Part shown: positions 18,346 through 29,498 of the stretch, one piece after another | How positions within the stretch are numbered: position 1 is the stretch's first letter | Layout of the letters: every line of letters starts with the position of its first letter | DNA from: Chara braunii | Taxonomy: Eukaryota; Streptophyta; Charophyceae; Charales; Characeae | NCBI GenBank assembly: GCA_003427395.1 | Contig: BFEA01000162.1 | Location: 1,862,116 to 1,896,414, forward strand | Length of the DNA stretch: 34,299 nt | Direction of reading: 5' to 3' | The notes under the pieces: generated by a model | Database searches by the model: none | Told to the model about the DNA's origin: nothing | What the model saw: the letters and a program-made list of their open reading frames with translations, nothing else | Program-made: the position numbers and the translations under genes

Positions 18346-19458
18346 AAAATCCAATTATGACCTGTCATTTGTTTAGCTTGATATAGTTTTGAAAATGCTA
18401 GTTTCCTAGAAGCTTCTCATTCATGTCTCTCATCGAAAGGCATAATTCTATACTGTTGTTTTTAAGATTCTCCAACTAAGCCTAATAAGCATTCGAATAG
18501 GAAAGAACAAATTTTCTTGATTATTGGGGGTTCATGTCAATAATTTCGTTTTGCGAGTAAGTATGTTTGTTCACACACTCTCTCTCGCATTGTCTTTCTT
18601 GGACAAGCAACATTTATCTAGGTTCAGTAAAACTAGTCTGGCACCAGTTCAACTCTGGGTAGCATCTGAATCAGTCGTCCAATCTGGGATTTGAGTGATT
18701 TCAAATTATGCTTATGCCTTTCTGGTTTTCAGTGGTTTTTGTAGGTTGTACCAACGAACATCCTATGTTGTAGAAGCAATAGTTGTCCCATAATTGAGCC
18801 ATGTTCAGATAACAGTATCATCAGTACAAGGCCACTATGTGGGTTTCATTCTTCACGTTATTCGGTTTTCTTTAAAGTCAGGGATGGTAGCGAGATCTGT
18901 AATACTGACATTTTTTTTTGTCTCTGGTAAACTTTACATGGTTTACGGTCTTTTCGTTTATCTTTCCCTCTCTCTCTCTCTCCTCTCTCTTTTCTCTCCT
19001 CTTTCTCGCCTCCCCTCATTGAACGAACCACATGACGTTCTGTGATGAGAATGATCTAGCAAATATGATAGCGTGTATTGTAGATCGATGCCTCTGATCC
19101 TCTGTCTCCAATACTGTCATGGTCTCTTGCTCTCTTCGCATTTAGTTCACAAAAGGGAGACGTACTCTTCTCTATTAGGAATTGAAATATTGGTATGGTC
19201 TAGGGTACGGGGGATAATGGTAATTATGTCTATGCTCTACACTCGTACTACTCTCTATGAACATGCAAGGGGATGATGACTCTGTTTTCTAAGATTAATT
19301 CTTAAATTATCGGCATGACCGATTCACTATATGAACTTCAACACTTAATAGATGGTACACGAGGCGTCCAACTTTGCCCTTGTGATAGCGCACGCTAGAG
19401 TACGACCTGATATCTGAACCGTCCGAATGCCCTGATTACCTCTCTCATTTAGGATACC
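18346..19458. other. AT-rich intergenic region
   Basis: It contains a CT-rich run at 18966-19010 and no long ORF with recognisable content. A polypyrimidine tract ending CTCTCATTTAG at 19452 could be a splice acceptor just before the ORF at 19459. Confidence 0.35.
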
Positions 19459-19905
19459 ATGGATATCCAATTACACAACCGTGCAGCCATCCTGGAGAGA
19501 ATTGTTATTATCGAGAAACGTATTGCGTTGCTTAATGATGTCCTGATAAAAAGAGGTGATCCCCCATCCATCTGCCTTGATTATCACTATGAAGTCCCAT
19601 CGGGTGACGACTATAATGAAGTCAGAGAATGGGCTGCTGCCTCGATCTTCTCGAAAATTTATAGTGATCATCGCTCCTTGCTAAAAGATTTCGAGGAAAG
19701 TATACAACAAATTAGGATCCATGAGCCTAGGGCAAACATGGCACTCAACACAGAAATTAACAGACTCAATGAAGCCATATATCACAGCATCAGACCTAAG
19801 ACAGACCCAACTTTCCTCCTGATTAGGAAACTGCTTGTCATCCTACTTCTGCTCTCATTCTACACTACTCTCATTATGATCGTCACACAAGGGAACATGG
19901 CCTGA
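19459..19905 (+). CDS. Unidentified 148-aa ORF with coiled-coil body and C-terminal membrane helix
   Basis: An uninterrupted ORF in AT-rich sequence, with ordinary amino-acid composition and two consecutive stops (TGA TAG). Residues about 8-32 (ILERIVIIEKRIALLNDVLI) and 60-115 (LLKDFEESIQQIRIHEP, LNTEINRLNEAIYHSI) look helical or coiled-coil. Residues about 121-142 (LLIRKLLVILLLLSFYTTLI) form a strong hydrophobic helix with only a few residues after it, as in tail-anchored proteins. An in-frame TAG lies three codons upstream (19450-19452), and the sequence there also fits a 3' splice site. The ORF is therefore either a complete single-exon gene or a last exon. I do not recognise the family, and no neighbouring gene gives context. 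Confidence 0.45.
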   Translation: MDIQLHNRAAILERIVIIEKRIALLNDVLIKRGDPPSICLDYHYEVPSGDDYNEVREWAAASIFSKIYSDHRSLLKDFEESIQQIRIHEPRANMALNTEINRLNEAIYHSIRPKTDPTFLLIRKLLVILLLLSFYTTLIMIVTQGNMA

Positions 19906-20174
19906 TAGGAATCCTCGTCCAGAGCAGCATCGTCTTTTTTTCAACATATGTATGAATGGCGTTCCTTGAATAAGGCGGGGATACGTAGCATCTGGACAAA
20001 AGAAGGACAAAGTGCTTGATATTGGAAGCTACGTGTAAGACCGGATGCAGCCTATAAACCTATAGCCTAAACAGTCGTACCACAACTTGCTGTGGGGTTC
20101 TTGGCGTTTTGTGCCATGGGGTAACGTATTGTAATACACGCACATAAATACTAATCGTCCTTGCAAAATAACAA

Positions 20175-20177
<3 letters not shown>

Positions 20178-20212
<35 letters not shown>

Positions 20213-20279
20213 TCACAAATAGAACTGCCCGGTAAACCGTAGGCAGAGAGAGAGAAGAGGATAACAAACAAGGGGCTGT

Positions 20280-20312
<33 letters not shown>
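20178..20312. repeat. Two (TA)n runs with inverted GTCAC/GTGAC borders
   Basis: (TA)n at 20178-20210 and 20283-20312 bracket ~70 bp whose ends read CGTCACA and TGTGACA. Together they could form a large cruciform. Confidence 0.7.
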
Positions 20313-20314
<2 letters not shown>

Positions 20315-20402
20315 CATTCCTTGTTTTGTTTCCTTATTACAAAAAAAAATAAAAAAAATCGAAGAAGACAACGAACTGCCAACCAAAAAAAAATTAAAAA
20401 AA

Positions 20403-20476
20403 ATGGGCAGTACTGAAAGCAAAAATTATGCAGAGGGTTCAAAGAAGCCCAGAAGAACCCCCACTACTCCAGCCTA

Positions 20477-20558
<82 letters not shown>
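20403..20558 (+). repeat. ATG-(CT)n repeat, copy 2
   Basis: It begins ATGGGCAGTACTGAAAGC and aligns with 17665-17740 over ~75 bp, with about three quarters of bases shared by eye. A (CT)n run of ~79 nt (20480-20558) follows. The reading frame continues to 20789, but the post-CT part shows no motif. Confidence 0.6.
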
Positions 20559-20561
<3 letters not shown>

Positions 20562-22140
20562 TCCTCCGATGTGGGCAATCCGTTGCCTCACACCTTTCGA
20601 CACCACAGAGTTGTCACCCCGCTTGGTCCAAACCTGCAAGCCAAGTTCGCCCGTGTGCCACAGTCCTTTGCAGCCCCATGTCAACCCCGCATACTCAGCA
20701 CCAGCCCGTCGGATCGCCCGACTCCCTACTCACCGTCTTGCTCCTGCTTGTTAGCCGATCTCCTCGACCGCACTAATTCCAAAGTTTGATTAGAGAGAGA
20801 TTTAGTCGCACTTGCAAAATTTATAGTGCTTAGCGTCCATGCGAGATACCCGAGATTGCGCTGAAGTGGAGGGGAAGAGGGAGTGCCTACAACAACATGG
20901 CTCGCCCGCGTCGTGGGGGTGGTAACCACTCTTCGCGCATCGATCCAGTCATGCATTGTCCTGGCCAATGAGACAAAGAGAAGAGAGGGTGCACAAGAAG
21001 GTCAAGAAGGGAAGGATTACAGTTACACCACGCTTGCCAAGAAGAGATTTCAGTTGCGCATAAAATTAAGGCGTGGAGGGGACAGAGTGCAAGACAGAAT
21101 GCAGCACAATGCGCGCGAGTAGGAGCATCGTACAATGACCTAATTAAATTCCTAATTGTTAGAGAAAATTCCGAGAATTTGCATAAGTTCAAAATTCAAG
21201 AAGAAATTCAAAAAAAGAAAAGATTCCCTGCGTGGTGATCACGCCAAAAATTCCCCGCCTAGTTCCGTCATCAAAAAGAAAGAAAGATTTTGCGTCAGCC
21301 GTTATTTTCCACGCCTGTTATGGCGTGGTTTACCAACCGCCGTGGGCCCAACTTTCCCGAAAGAATAGGGGCATTGGTGCAATTGGGCCTGGCCCCTTCT
21401 TCTCCACCCCCTCCACTCATCTCCAACCCCCTGAGTACGATTGCGCAGAAGATGGCGCTCATCGTGAAAAGAGATCGTCACATATGTGACGCCCAAAAGG
21501 TTCCAATCTTGTGCAAGCTCATGCTTGCACACACAATTGCTAACGATCCCGTCGAAGAGAGATAGAAGCAGCAGCATGCGATGTCGAACTTACACATGTC
21601 AATTACCGTACGATAAGAGTGTGGACGTCATCCATATGGCACATGTAAGTTCCGTCCCGGATCTATGGGTTACCAAGGAGGGGCAGCCTTATGACAGGAG
21701 GAGGAGGAGGAGCGTGGGCTTGCGAAAGAGGGGTCAGAAAGCGTCGCAGCTCCCGATCTCCGGTGGGAAGCCGAGTTTAGTGGATGGTGCAATGAATGCG
21801 GGGGAAGCGGTGATCCTGATGCGGAAGCGAGGCCACGTAGTCAGGATAGAGGGTACAAAGGGTGCGGGGGATGATGACGCGAAAGTCTTCGTAATCATGG
21901 CACGAGGGGATAGTTCTCGTGATTATACAGTAGACTTCTATATTATTATAATCACTCCATGCTACACTAAAGAGAAGGATATGGAGATGGAAAGGAGTTA
22001 CGAGAGAGCGGGTGGTCGGATATGGGAAGACGGTGGCTATGAGTCGGGAGGAGTAGAGTTGATAGAATAGGGAAGGCGGAAAGTGGTGCCAGCTGACAGG
22101 GAATGGGGGACAGTGTTCAAGTTGGTGGAGGGTGAGGTAA
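20559..22140. other. Unassigned region
   Basis: Overlapping opposite-strand ORFs occur at 21486-22070 (plus, 194 codons) and 21777-22340 (minus, 187 codons). Neither shows a family signature, and both run through GC-rich, GAG/CTC-biased sequence where long chance ORFs are common. A hairpin-like GGCGTGGT/ACCACGC word pair lies near 21230-21330. Confidence 0.3.
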
Positions 22141-23420
22141 TCAACGGGACGGCGGGATAATGACCGGGGATGAAGCCCGAGCGCCCGCATCTCCACGTAT
22201 GCGAATGGCGGGCCGTGGCGGAGTGGATTGAGGCGGTGAAGGGCTTCTTCCTCTTCGTCTGCTGCTAGATCCCTCTGCAGTGGCGACACCATCTCGCTCG
22301 GGATCCTCCTGTGGTGGCTCCGGATCTCGTGTGGGGTCACCTTGTAAAACCAGCGTCGATAAACTGGCCGATTGGTTCACGGGCCGCTTCCCCTCCGCCT
22401 TCTCTCGCCTTCTCTGCGCGGTTGCCTCGTCCTCCTCCTCGCTCCTCCCACTTGAACTGCTTCGCTCTCCCGACTCACTCTCACTGTGCTCGCTGTAGTC
22501 GGGGTCGCTGGACTCTACCTTCGAACTCTCCTCTTCTTCCTCTTCTTCTTCTACATTCGCACGCGTCCCGATTCGATGTCAGAGGCCGAGATTGGTTATA
22601 TCATCTGCGACCAGGTAATCACCCGTTGAGGGATAATAGCGATTGCCAGCGTCAATCTCAGAGCAAGGCGACCACAGCAGATGAGGCGCGAGAGTTTGTG
22701 TCAGAGTGATGCTCGTCGCAGTGACAGAGGATGTTGAGCGGTTGATCGTCGAGGAGCTGCGCCAGGAACACCAACAATTCACCCGCAATCGGCTCCAGAC
22801 GATCTATTCCCACTTTTCCGAACAGGACTCCCAGGAACTCGCCCTCCGTATCTGTCCTCCACGCCTGGATTACCATCAGCTCCACGTCGGCGTTGGGGAT
22901 CTCGTCCTTATCGGCCCCGACCGGCTGCTCAGCCCAACGGAATGTAACCCGGATTAAGTAGAAGTTGAGCGCCATATAAGCATTCCACCAATCTCTCCAC
23001 TTGGCTGCTTCTAGGATTGGAACGTCTAACTGCTCGATCCGAAAAGACAGGTGGGCAACGATGGCGGATTGCCAGAGAATGGGGAAGTCTGAAGGGAGCC
23101 CAAAAGTCGAGAGACGGTGCCGGTTCATTGAGGCTGCGCAAAAGGAATAAGCTCTGGAATGAACACCTTTGGCGTCGTCCAGTGAATTCGGATATGGCTC
23201 ACCTCGACGTCGTTAGTGTCACTGATCCGATCTCCAGGCTGCGCTAGAAGTCGTGTCCGTGCGGCCGTAATATCCCGTGACCAAATCCGCAGCTGTCAAA
23301 GAATACCCGTGTGGGTCCCTTCGTGCAACATCGTAAGATCGTCGCGGAAGGAGACTACCACAGACACGTGGCTGGCGCTGGGCGTTGACAATCGCAAGAA
23401 GGCCGATGCCTCGGCCAGTA
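22141..23420 (-). pseudogene. Decayed gene with acidic/Ser-Arg-rich C-terminal tail
   Basis: The minus strand encodes an ordered-looking block at 23128-22658 (VPILEAAKWRDWWNAYMALN, FYLIRVTFRWAEQPVG, DVELMVIQAW, LVFLAQLLDDQPLNIL). After a one-base shift it continues ...YYPSTGDYLVADDI, a single TGA, and then a disordered tail rich in Glu, Ser and Arg (EEEEEEEESSKVESSDPDY, SGRSEEEDEATAQRRREKAE, RRRGRSPSPPQS) that ends near 22141. Upstream minus-strand coding traces reach about 23420. It lies downstream of gypsy1 on the same strand, so it may be an extra element-borne ORF or a captured host gene. I do not recognise the family. The preserved frame across most of 1 kb argues for real former coding. 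Confidence 0.5.
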
Positions 23421-26400
23421 CCCGTGCCCTGTCACAGATACGAACAAATCAAAATTTTGTCGCCGCGTGTATAGCCGCCGTACTGAAGAAAGCCGCAAAC
23501 CGGAGAAGATCCAGGGTCAACCTTGGATGCTGCACTTACCGAATGGACGAGATATGTCCCCCAGGTCTCAACAGACGCTCACTGATTACCTGCTCCATAG
23601 AAAAGCTCATGGCGAAAGGGGACAGAGAGAAGGTGAAGGCCAAGAAGAGGGAGAAGAACAGTGTTTAGGATCGTCGCTCTCCCACTCAGAGGTTGGAGGC
23701 GAGCCAGAAGGCGAGAGAGACGAAGACATGGGCAAAGTTTGAAGATAGGACACAAGGCGGATGATTGGCCTAGTCGACCGGCTCCCCAACACCTTCGGAG
23801 CAAGGCGCACCGTGTTCACTCCGTTAGGACTGAGCTCGACTATGCGGAACCACCCGAAGAATCGTGGCACTAACTTGCCCTGGCGAGCACATTTCCTGAC
23901 CTACACGATGTCCCCTAATTTACACTGAGGTCGAGGCCCAACATTCAGATTTCGGCCTTCATAGCTCCGGACTTGTCGGTTGTGGGCCATTTCGGTCATT
24001 CGCTGTCTTTTTCAGGCTAACTGAGGGAGGGTCTTTTCCATTAATTCCAAATGGCGCTTGGCATTTTCTTTAGTTGTTGCCCTCGTACATCGCGGTCCCA
24101 ATGTCGTGTCATCGTCCAGTCTAGGCAGAGCTACGCAGACTAGGCTATTGGTTTGTCATTGAAACGGGTCATGTCGGTAGACTCATGAGGTGTCCCCCGA
24201 TGGACGCCCAGGATATGATCTACTATGTCAGGCCAAGGCCTCGTGTCTCTAGCCGCGATATTCCGCCGAAGGGCGGTTTTGATCACTCGGTTGGCGTTCT
24301 CTATGAGGCCGTTCGATTGTGACATATGAGGGGTGGTGTTTCGAATGGAGACACCATGTGTAACCAGGCTCCTCAAGACTTCTCCTCGAACTTCTGCTCC
24401 ATTGTCCATTAGGATCTCCTCGGTGTCCTGATGCATCCCGAGGAAACGGTTGACATATCACACAATTTCGATTGTCTGTCGCGTTTTGCATGGATACACC
24501 TCGATCCATTTAGAGAAATGATCTACGAATACAAGAAGGACCGAATATTCACAATTATTCATCCCAGGGGGAACAACAATGTCTGTTGTATCCATACTAA
24601 CCCTTTGAACAGTCGTTCGACTGTCGTTGGCACGATGGATCTAGGTGGCTGAATCGGCGCTTTATCCGCCGCACAGACTGGACAATTTTTGACGATGAAT
24701 TTTACATCGTCCCTAATATTGGACCAATACCATTCGTTCTTGTCAATGGCCGACTCAGTAATCCAGACAGCAAAATGAGCGGCCGTTTCCTCATGGGCCG
24801 ACCTAACCTAGTCATACCTCATAAACAGATGAGGTACTGACATCCAAATCCCACTCCCGTCTGTTTTCCACTTTTCTAATCCTCCCTCGTTCCACCTATA
24901 ATCGTGTGCCCTCTCGTTGGCTCGCCTCCGATCTTTTTGGGGAATTCTCGAAGAGAGTTTCCAACAACTGTAGCTATCAGGACGACATTTGCCCATACCT
25001 TGGCATGCCAAAATCTGCGTGTCTTTTCTCGGTTCGACACAAGGGACACAACCACACCTTGTCCATGTTTCTACGCTAAATGCAGGACCCATGGGCCCTA
25101 GAGACACGCCGCTCACAATCTACCCAATCTACTTACCCTTCTGCACTGGGTGCATAGGGACCGAGTAAACCCGCGAGATTGCCTCGCAGAAATAGCAAAA
25201 TTTGTCAGGTAAGGAGAGAAAAGAAGAAGAATCAGGAGAGAGGGGAACCTCATGGGTGCCTTCCCCATTTACTGCCATGAAACCACGTGTCACGTCCCTG
25301 TCTATTGATGGAGAACTTTCACCTTGCCGTACGTCGGTCCTTTTGGTGGCTCTAACTCTTTCCACGGTGTGATCTCTTCCCCACGCAGTACCCTGCCTGG
25401 TCGGTGCAATCGGGTCAAACCATCCACGTTCCCGTGTTTCTCCGTCTTCTGGTGAACAATATCGAAGTCATACTCTTGCAGCCTCACCGCCCATCGCTCG
25501 ATCATCCCCGTGTAGTTGGTGAGCTTCTTGAGTGCTAACAATGGCTCATGATCCGTTATGAGGAGGAATTTTTGTCCGTATAGGTAGCGGTGGAAGTGCT
25601 GAATTCCCTAGACCACCGGATAACATTCCCCCGAAGGCGCCGAATCATTCCTTCGTTCGTCCAACACTGTCCGAGATGCGTACTCGATGACATGTTCTCG
25701 GTCGTCATTTCCCTTCAACGCCAGAATAGCAGAGATCGCTTCGGGCTGCCAGTCTTTAATGAGCAAGAATTGCTTCTTGGGATCGGGCCTAAAAAGAACG
25801 GGTGCCGAAGCCAGAGCATTTTTCAGTGTGGAAAATGCATGCTCGCACTCCGCATCCCAACTCAGTGGCTGGTCCTTCTCCAGGAGGTTTGTCAGAGGCC
25901 GAGCGATTGTTTTGAAGCCCTTGATAAATCGTCGGCAGTACGAGGCCAGTCCCAAAAAGGCTCAAACCTGCGTTAGTGACGTAGGTGTGGGCGCTTCTCA
26001 AACTGCCTCGACCTTCCTCGAGTCTGGTCTCAAGCCCCCTTGGGTCACCATGTAGCCCAGGAACAAGATCTCGGAAAGGAAGAATTCACTCTTTTCCAGC
26101 ACAATCTTGAATCTCGCGTCCCGCAGTGCTCCGAGTGTCCATTTGATGTGCTATGCGTGCCTGTGAAACGACTCGGAATACACCAATACGTCGTCCATAT
26201 ACACGATGATGCAAAAGTCGATCATTCCCTGCGTCAGCCGAGTCTTGTTAACAAAATTATGAAAGGTAACGTTACCACGAATCCATTACCACGTGCCTTC
26301 AAACAACACAAACGCCGTCTTTAGTCGGTCCTCTTCCTTTACCAGAATATGATGGAACCCGTGTCGAATGTCAAACTTGCTAAAATACTTGGCACATCCA

Positions 26401-27000
26401 ATCGCATCCAACAGATCATCAATCCGGGGCAAGGGGTACACATCTTGAATCGTGATGTCATTCAATTTTCGATAATCAATGCAAATGCGAATCAACCCAT
26501 TCTTTTTCGGGAACAAAACTACCGGAAAAGACCATAGACCCATGGCGGGCTCAATCCAGCCGTTTGCTTCGAACTCTCGGATACACTCTAGTGCTGTTTT
26601 TCTTCCTGCAAGCGAATATCGGTACGGTTTGCAATGTATAGGTGGGTGCACTCCTGTCTGGATTTCATGCTGAATTACTAGGGACATCCCAATATCTGCA
26701 TCATCGACGCTAATCGCCCCGTGGCTTCCATTAGAATATCTGCAATTAGCCAGTGGGTTTCGCCAGGCACATATTCAGGCACGTAAAATCCGTAGGGCTG
26801 TCCGTGAATTGTGGCTTCCACTTGCTTAGTGTGAACAGTCCTGGCGTCCTTTGGTAAGGGAGACGAGATAAACGAATTCTCCGATCGCCAGGAGAATACC
26901 GTGGCCACCATCTGGGCATGGTACTCTAGGCCACATTTCACAGCTATCCCTGCAGGCTTCCAAATTGCAGACAAATCCCCCTGTGGAGCACTGAAAGCCA

Positions 27001-27017
27001 TGAGGTAACCATATCCT
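27001..27017. repeat. Target-site duplication, left copy
   Basis: TGAGGTAACCATATCCT, identical to 27148-27164. The pair brackets the U6 retrocopy. Confidence 0.9.
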
Positions 27018-27147
27018 TTTTTTTTTTTTCCTCCTTTTTTTAAAAAAAAATTGGACCATTTCTTGATTTATGCGTGTCATCCTTGCGCAGGGGCCATGTT
27101 AATCTTCTCTGTATCGTTCCAATTTTAACGGATGTCCCTAAGGACAG
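27018..27147 (-). ncRNA. U6: U6 snRNA retrocopy (probable pseudogene)
   Basis: The minus strand from about 27147 reads a 5' stem-loop GTCC-TTAG-GGAC, then TTGGAACGATACAGAGAAG, then a GATTAACATGG segment (usual form GATTAGCATGG), then CCCCTGCGCAAGGATGACAC and AAGAAATGGTCCAATTT. This is almost full-length U6, the catalytic-core RNA of the spliceosome. The ACAGAGA box is intact. The 3' oligo(T) continues into A7GGAGGA13, and the unit is flanked by the 17-bp duplication. It therefore arose by LINE-type reverse transcription of U6 RNA. No plant upstream sequence element or -30 TATA is present, because gypsy coding sequence lies directly upstream. It is probably not expressed. Confidence 0.92.
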
Positions 27148-27164
27148 TGAGGTAACCATATCCT
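27148..27164. repeat. Target-site duplication, right copy
   Basis: Identical to 27001-27017. If one copy is kept and the insert removed, the gypsy1 reading frame is continuous across the site, so the insertion occurred inside coding sequence. Confidence 0.9.
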
Positions 27165-27289
27165 GATCCAGAAACTACATTAAAATTCGTTCCTGCAAGA
27201 ACATACTTACCCATCCAGCCCATGTGGCTGCGAGGTACACCCATGTAGCTGATGATAAACAGACCTGAGTTGGAATCCGGATGGAATCA

Positions 27290-28470
27290 GATTATGATTC
27301 AGATGAGTACAATAACTCTGCATTACCTGGGGCGGTCTGTTCGGTGACGATACCTCAAGGGCGTTGCCCTTTAAGAAGAACAAAAAAGAACATGCTTACC
27401 CCTGTGCTGTACCGAAATCATGAACTATCCCTCCAAGTTCATCACTTACAGGTAAAACACGCCAATCAAGCAAGCACTTGGGCAGCCCAAAACCTATGGA
27501 TCTTGTCAGCAAAATGCGGGCATCCCAAAACATATCATAACAGAAGCGATTCTCAAAGAAGCATCAGAAATCTCAGTCCAAACCTAGGTTAGACTCAGAA
27601 TCTCCGCAAAATACAAGAATCTGGTGTACAGGGTATTGCATTTGCACCTTCTGGGCCTATGCGGGGCCTTCAGATGTCCAAATTGCTGCACTCCACGTCC
27701 AGGATGTCTTACTGCACTTCGTGACTCTAGCCTACAGATTTGGGTACCTAGGAAGTTGAGTCCATAATCAACAATATGTGACACGTTTGTCTTTCCTTTC
27801 CTTGTTGGCCCGAAGTCCTGGTTGGTCCTTTGTGGTCTTTCGAAGAACGCACTGCAGCAGTTTCTCAAGCGGACGACTGGCTAGTACAGGCCCTCCCCTC
27901 CATATGGTGCCACATTTGATGACCAGATGACATCACCACCATCAGCAAGGAAGATGAAGTGATGAGGATAGTATGAACAGAGCGACTGCTGAAGGATTTA
28001 CTACAAAGGACACAATCAAGTACACATGAAGACGAACATACGTTCATCTGCGTCATCGTTCTGTCAAGTACTCTCAGGTGATGTCTGTCCAGTTACTCTC
28101 CGCTTCTTTATGTATGAAATACCCAAGCTACATTAAACCACCAGTTCACCTGAAGCAAGTAATGCTCTTACCATTTTACGCAGTAAGAGCCTTTCGATTC
28201 GGGCCTGGGCTGGTAGCAAACGTGGCAGGCCACTTTGAAAAGGCGCAGCTGCAGGCTCGTGAGCCTTGGAAGGAAGCTTCTTCAACTTAGGCTCGTATGA
28301 ACTGATGGTTTAAGCATGGTACTCTGTATCCATATCCTTGTGAAGTGTGGCACTGCATGTCCTTACCATTGGTCTGTGAGATCATCACTTTCACCCCAAC
28401 GCACCTAGCCCATCGGTTAAGTGTCTGCTCTGTGAAAACAAAGTCATTATGGGTTGAGCTTCATGTTTGT
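27290..28470. other. Unassigned region
   Basis: Only short open stretches and no family motifs on either strand. An upstream gypsy1 gag region would be expected here on the minus strand but is not recognisable. Confidence 0.3.
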
Positions 28471-28472
28471 GC

Positions 28473-28650
28473 CATCTTCAAATCTGATGCTTTATGTCCT
28501 TGTCTCTGCCAAGTCTGCGACTTGATATCCTGAGCCCTGTCAAGTCTGCCACTTAAGTACTTCGTGTATGCCAAGTCTTCTACTCTGTGTTATTATCGCT
28601 ATGAGGTCTGTGACACTATGTGCCTATCCCTGCCACATTTGCTGCTTTGT
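28473..28650 (+). repeat. Degenerate ~31-bp minisatellite
   Basis: GCCAAGTCTGCGACTT-like words begin at about 28508, 28539, 28570, 28602 and 28633, a regular 31-32 bp spacing with heavy divergence between units. Confidence 0.55.
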
Positions 28651-28887
28651 CCAGACCACAAGTAGCCAACTTGATTGCAGTGCCAAGGAAGAGGCAAATC
28701 AGAGATGGGGATCCGTACCTTGTTTCTGCCCTCATTCGCAGCTGCCTTTCCTCTGACAGATGATGCTCTAGCACTGCTGCACGTTCATCAATTGCTGCTC
28801 GCTGGAAATCATCCATCATGGCATCATCATGATTCAATCAGGCAACTGATGGGGTTAGATCCTCTTCGGATTCTTTTGGCAATGAGG

Positions 28888-28995
28888 ATTCCTTATATTC
28901 GAGGGAAAAGGAGAAGAAAAGGACAGCTGTTCACATGAGAATTCCTTCCATTTGAGGGAAAAGAAGAAGAAAAGAACAGAGTGCACATGTGACAC
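28888..28995 (+). repeat. 53-bp tandem duplication
   Basis: ATTCCTT...GAGGGAAAAG.AGAAGAAAAG.ACAG...CACATG occurs twice at a 53-bp spacing with several differences. The rest of 28996-29498 holds no recognised feature. Confidence 0.7.
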
Positions 28996-29498
28996 TAGAG
29001 CATCACACAGTGACAGACTGGCACTAAGAAGAGGCGAATCCACAAGGCGTTACCATGGTAGTCGGGTGCAACTGTTTTCAAATGTATGGATAACTGCACG
29101 ATGTGCAAAACATGATGAAATGAATTGTGAGAATGTGACCAGTTCACTCACAGAGTATTCATGAGACTAGAAAGTAAGGATACGTAGGTGAAAGAAAGCC
29201 GGCGGGATGAACTTCTCGAAATGACAGGGACAAAAAGGTTTCGTTACGCTTGGGATGGTGTGCGGGGTATTCAGGTTCTGTGTGCAGTGATAGGGAGTTG
29301 TGAACTTTCTCTGGCAAACAGTGGTAGGATTTTGAAGTGGTAGGAATTTGAGGCTGGTCAAGGGTAAGGGTGGTTGATACGGGGAATTGATAAACATGAA
29401 GGACAGAACAACAGGAGTAGGTGGGTCTTACTGGATGGATGCGGTTTTGTGAGCCCCGGAGACTGGTGAGCTGTCCAGGAGACCGAGGCGGCCCCCCG

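Larger units (their letters stand above)
23640..27286 (-). pseudogene. pol: Ty3/gypsy retrotransposon pol remnant (gypsy1)
   Basis: Domain order on the minus strand is that of Ty3/gypsy. A protease-like AGTNFNVVS (about 27190) seems to be a damaged D-T/S-G site. RT carries ICIDYRKLNDIT and the catalytic YMDDVLVY (about 26190). RNase H follows with ITDHEPLLALKK. Integrase has a zinc finger ending NCPVCAADK (about 24680), the core with MDNGAEVRGE and GLIENANR (24430-24250), and a C-terminal LVPRFFGWFRIVEL (about 23860). No chromodomain is seen. RT lacks the LPFGLTNAP-type segment before HNFVNK. Many in-frame stops and shifts are present; at least three stops fit C-to-T decay of Arg or Trp codons. 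A U6 retrocopy interrupts the protease-like part. LTRs were not identified. Confidence 0.85.

Noticed and set aside
18794-19045. 83-codon ORF with Leu/Ser run
   Set aside because: It is driven by the CT-rich tract at 18966-19010 and has no recognisable content.
21777-22340. 187-codon minus-strand ORF overlapping a 194-codon plus-strand ORF
   Set aside because: Neither has a motif, and they overlap antisense in GAG/CTC-biased sequence. The acidic-tail pseudogene in another minus frame explains part of it.
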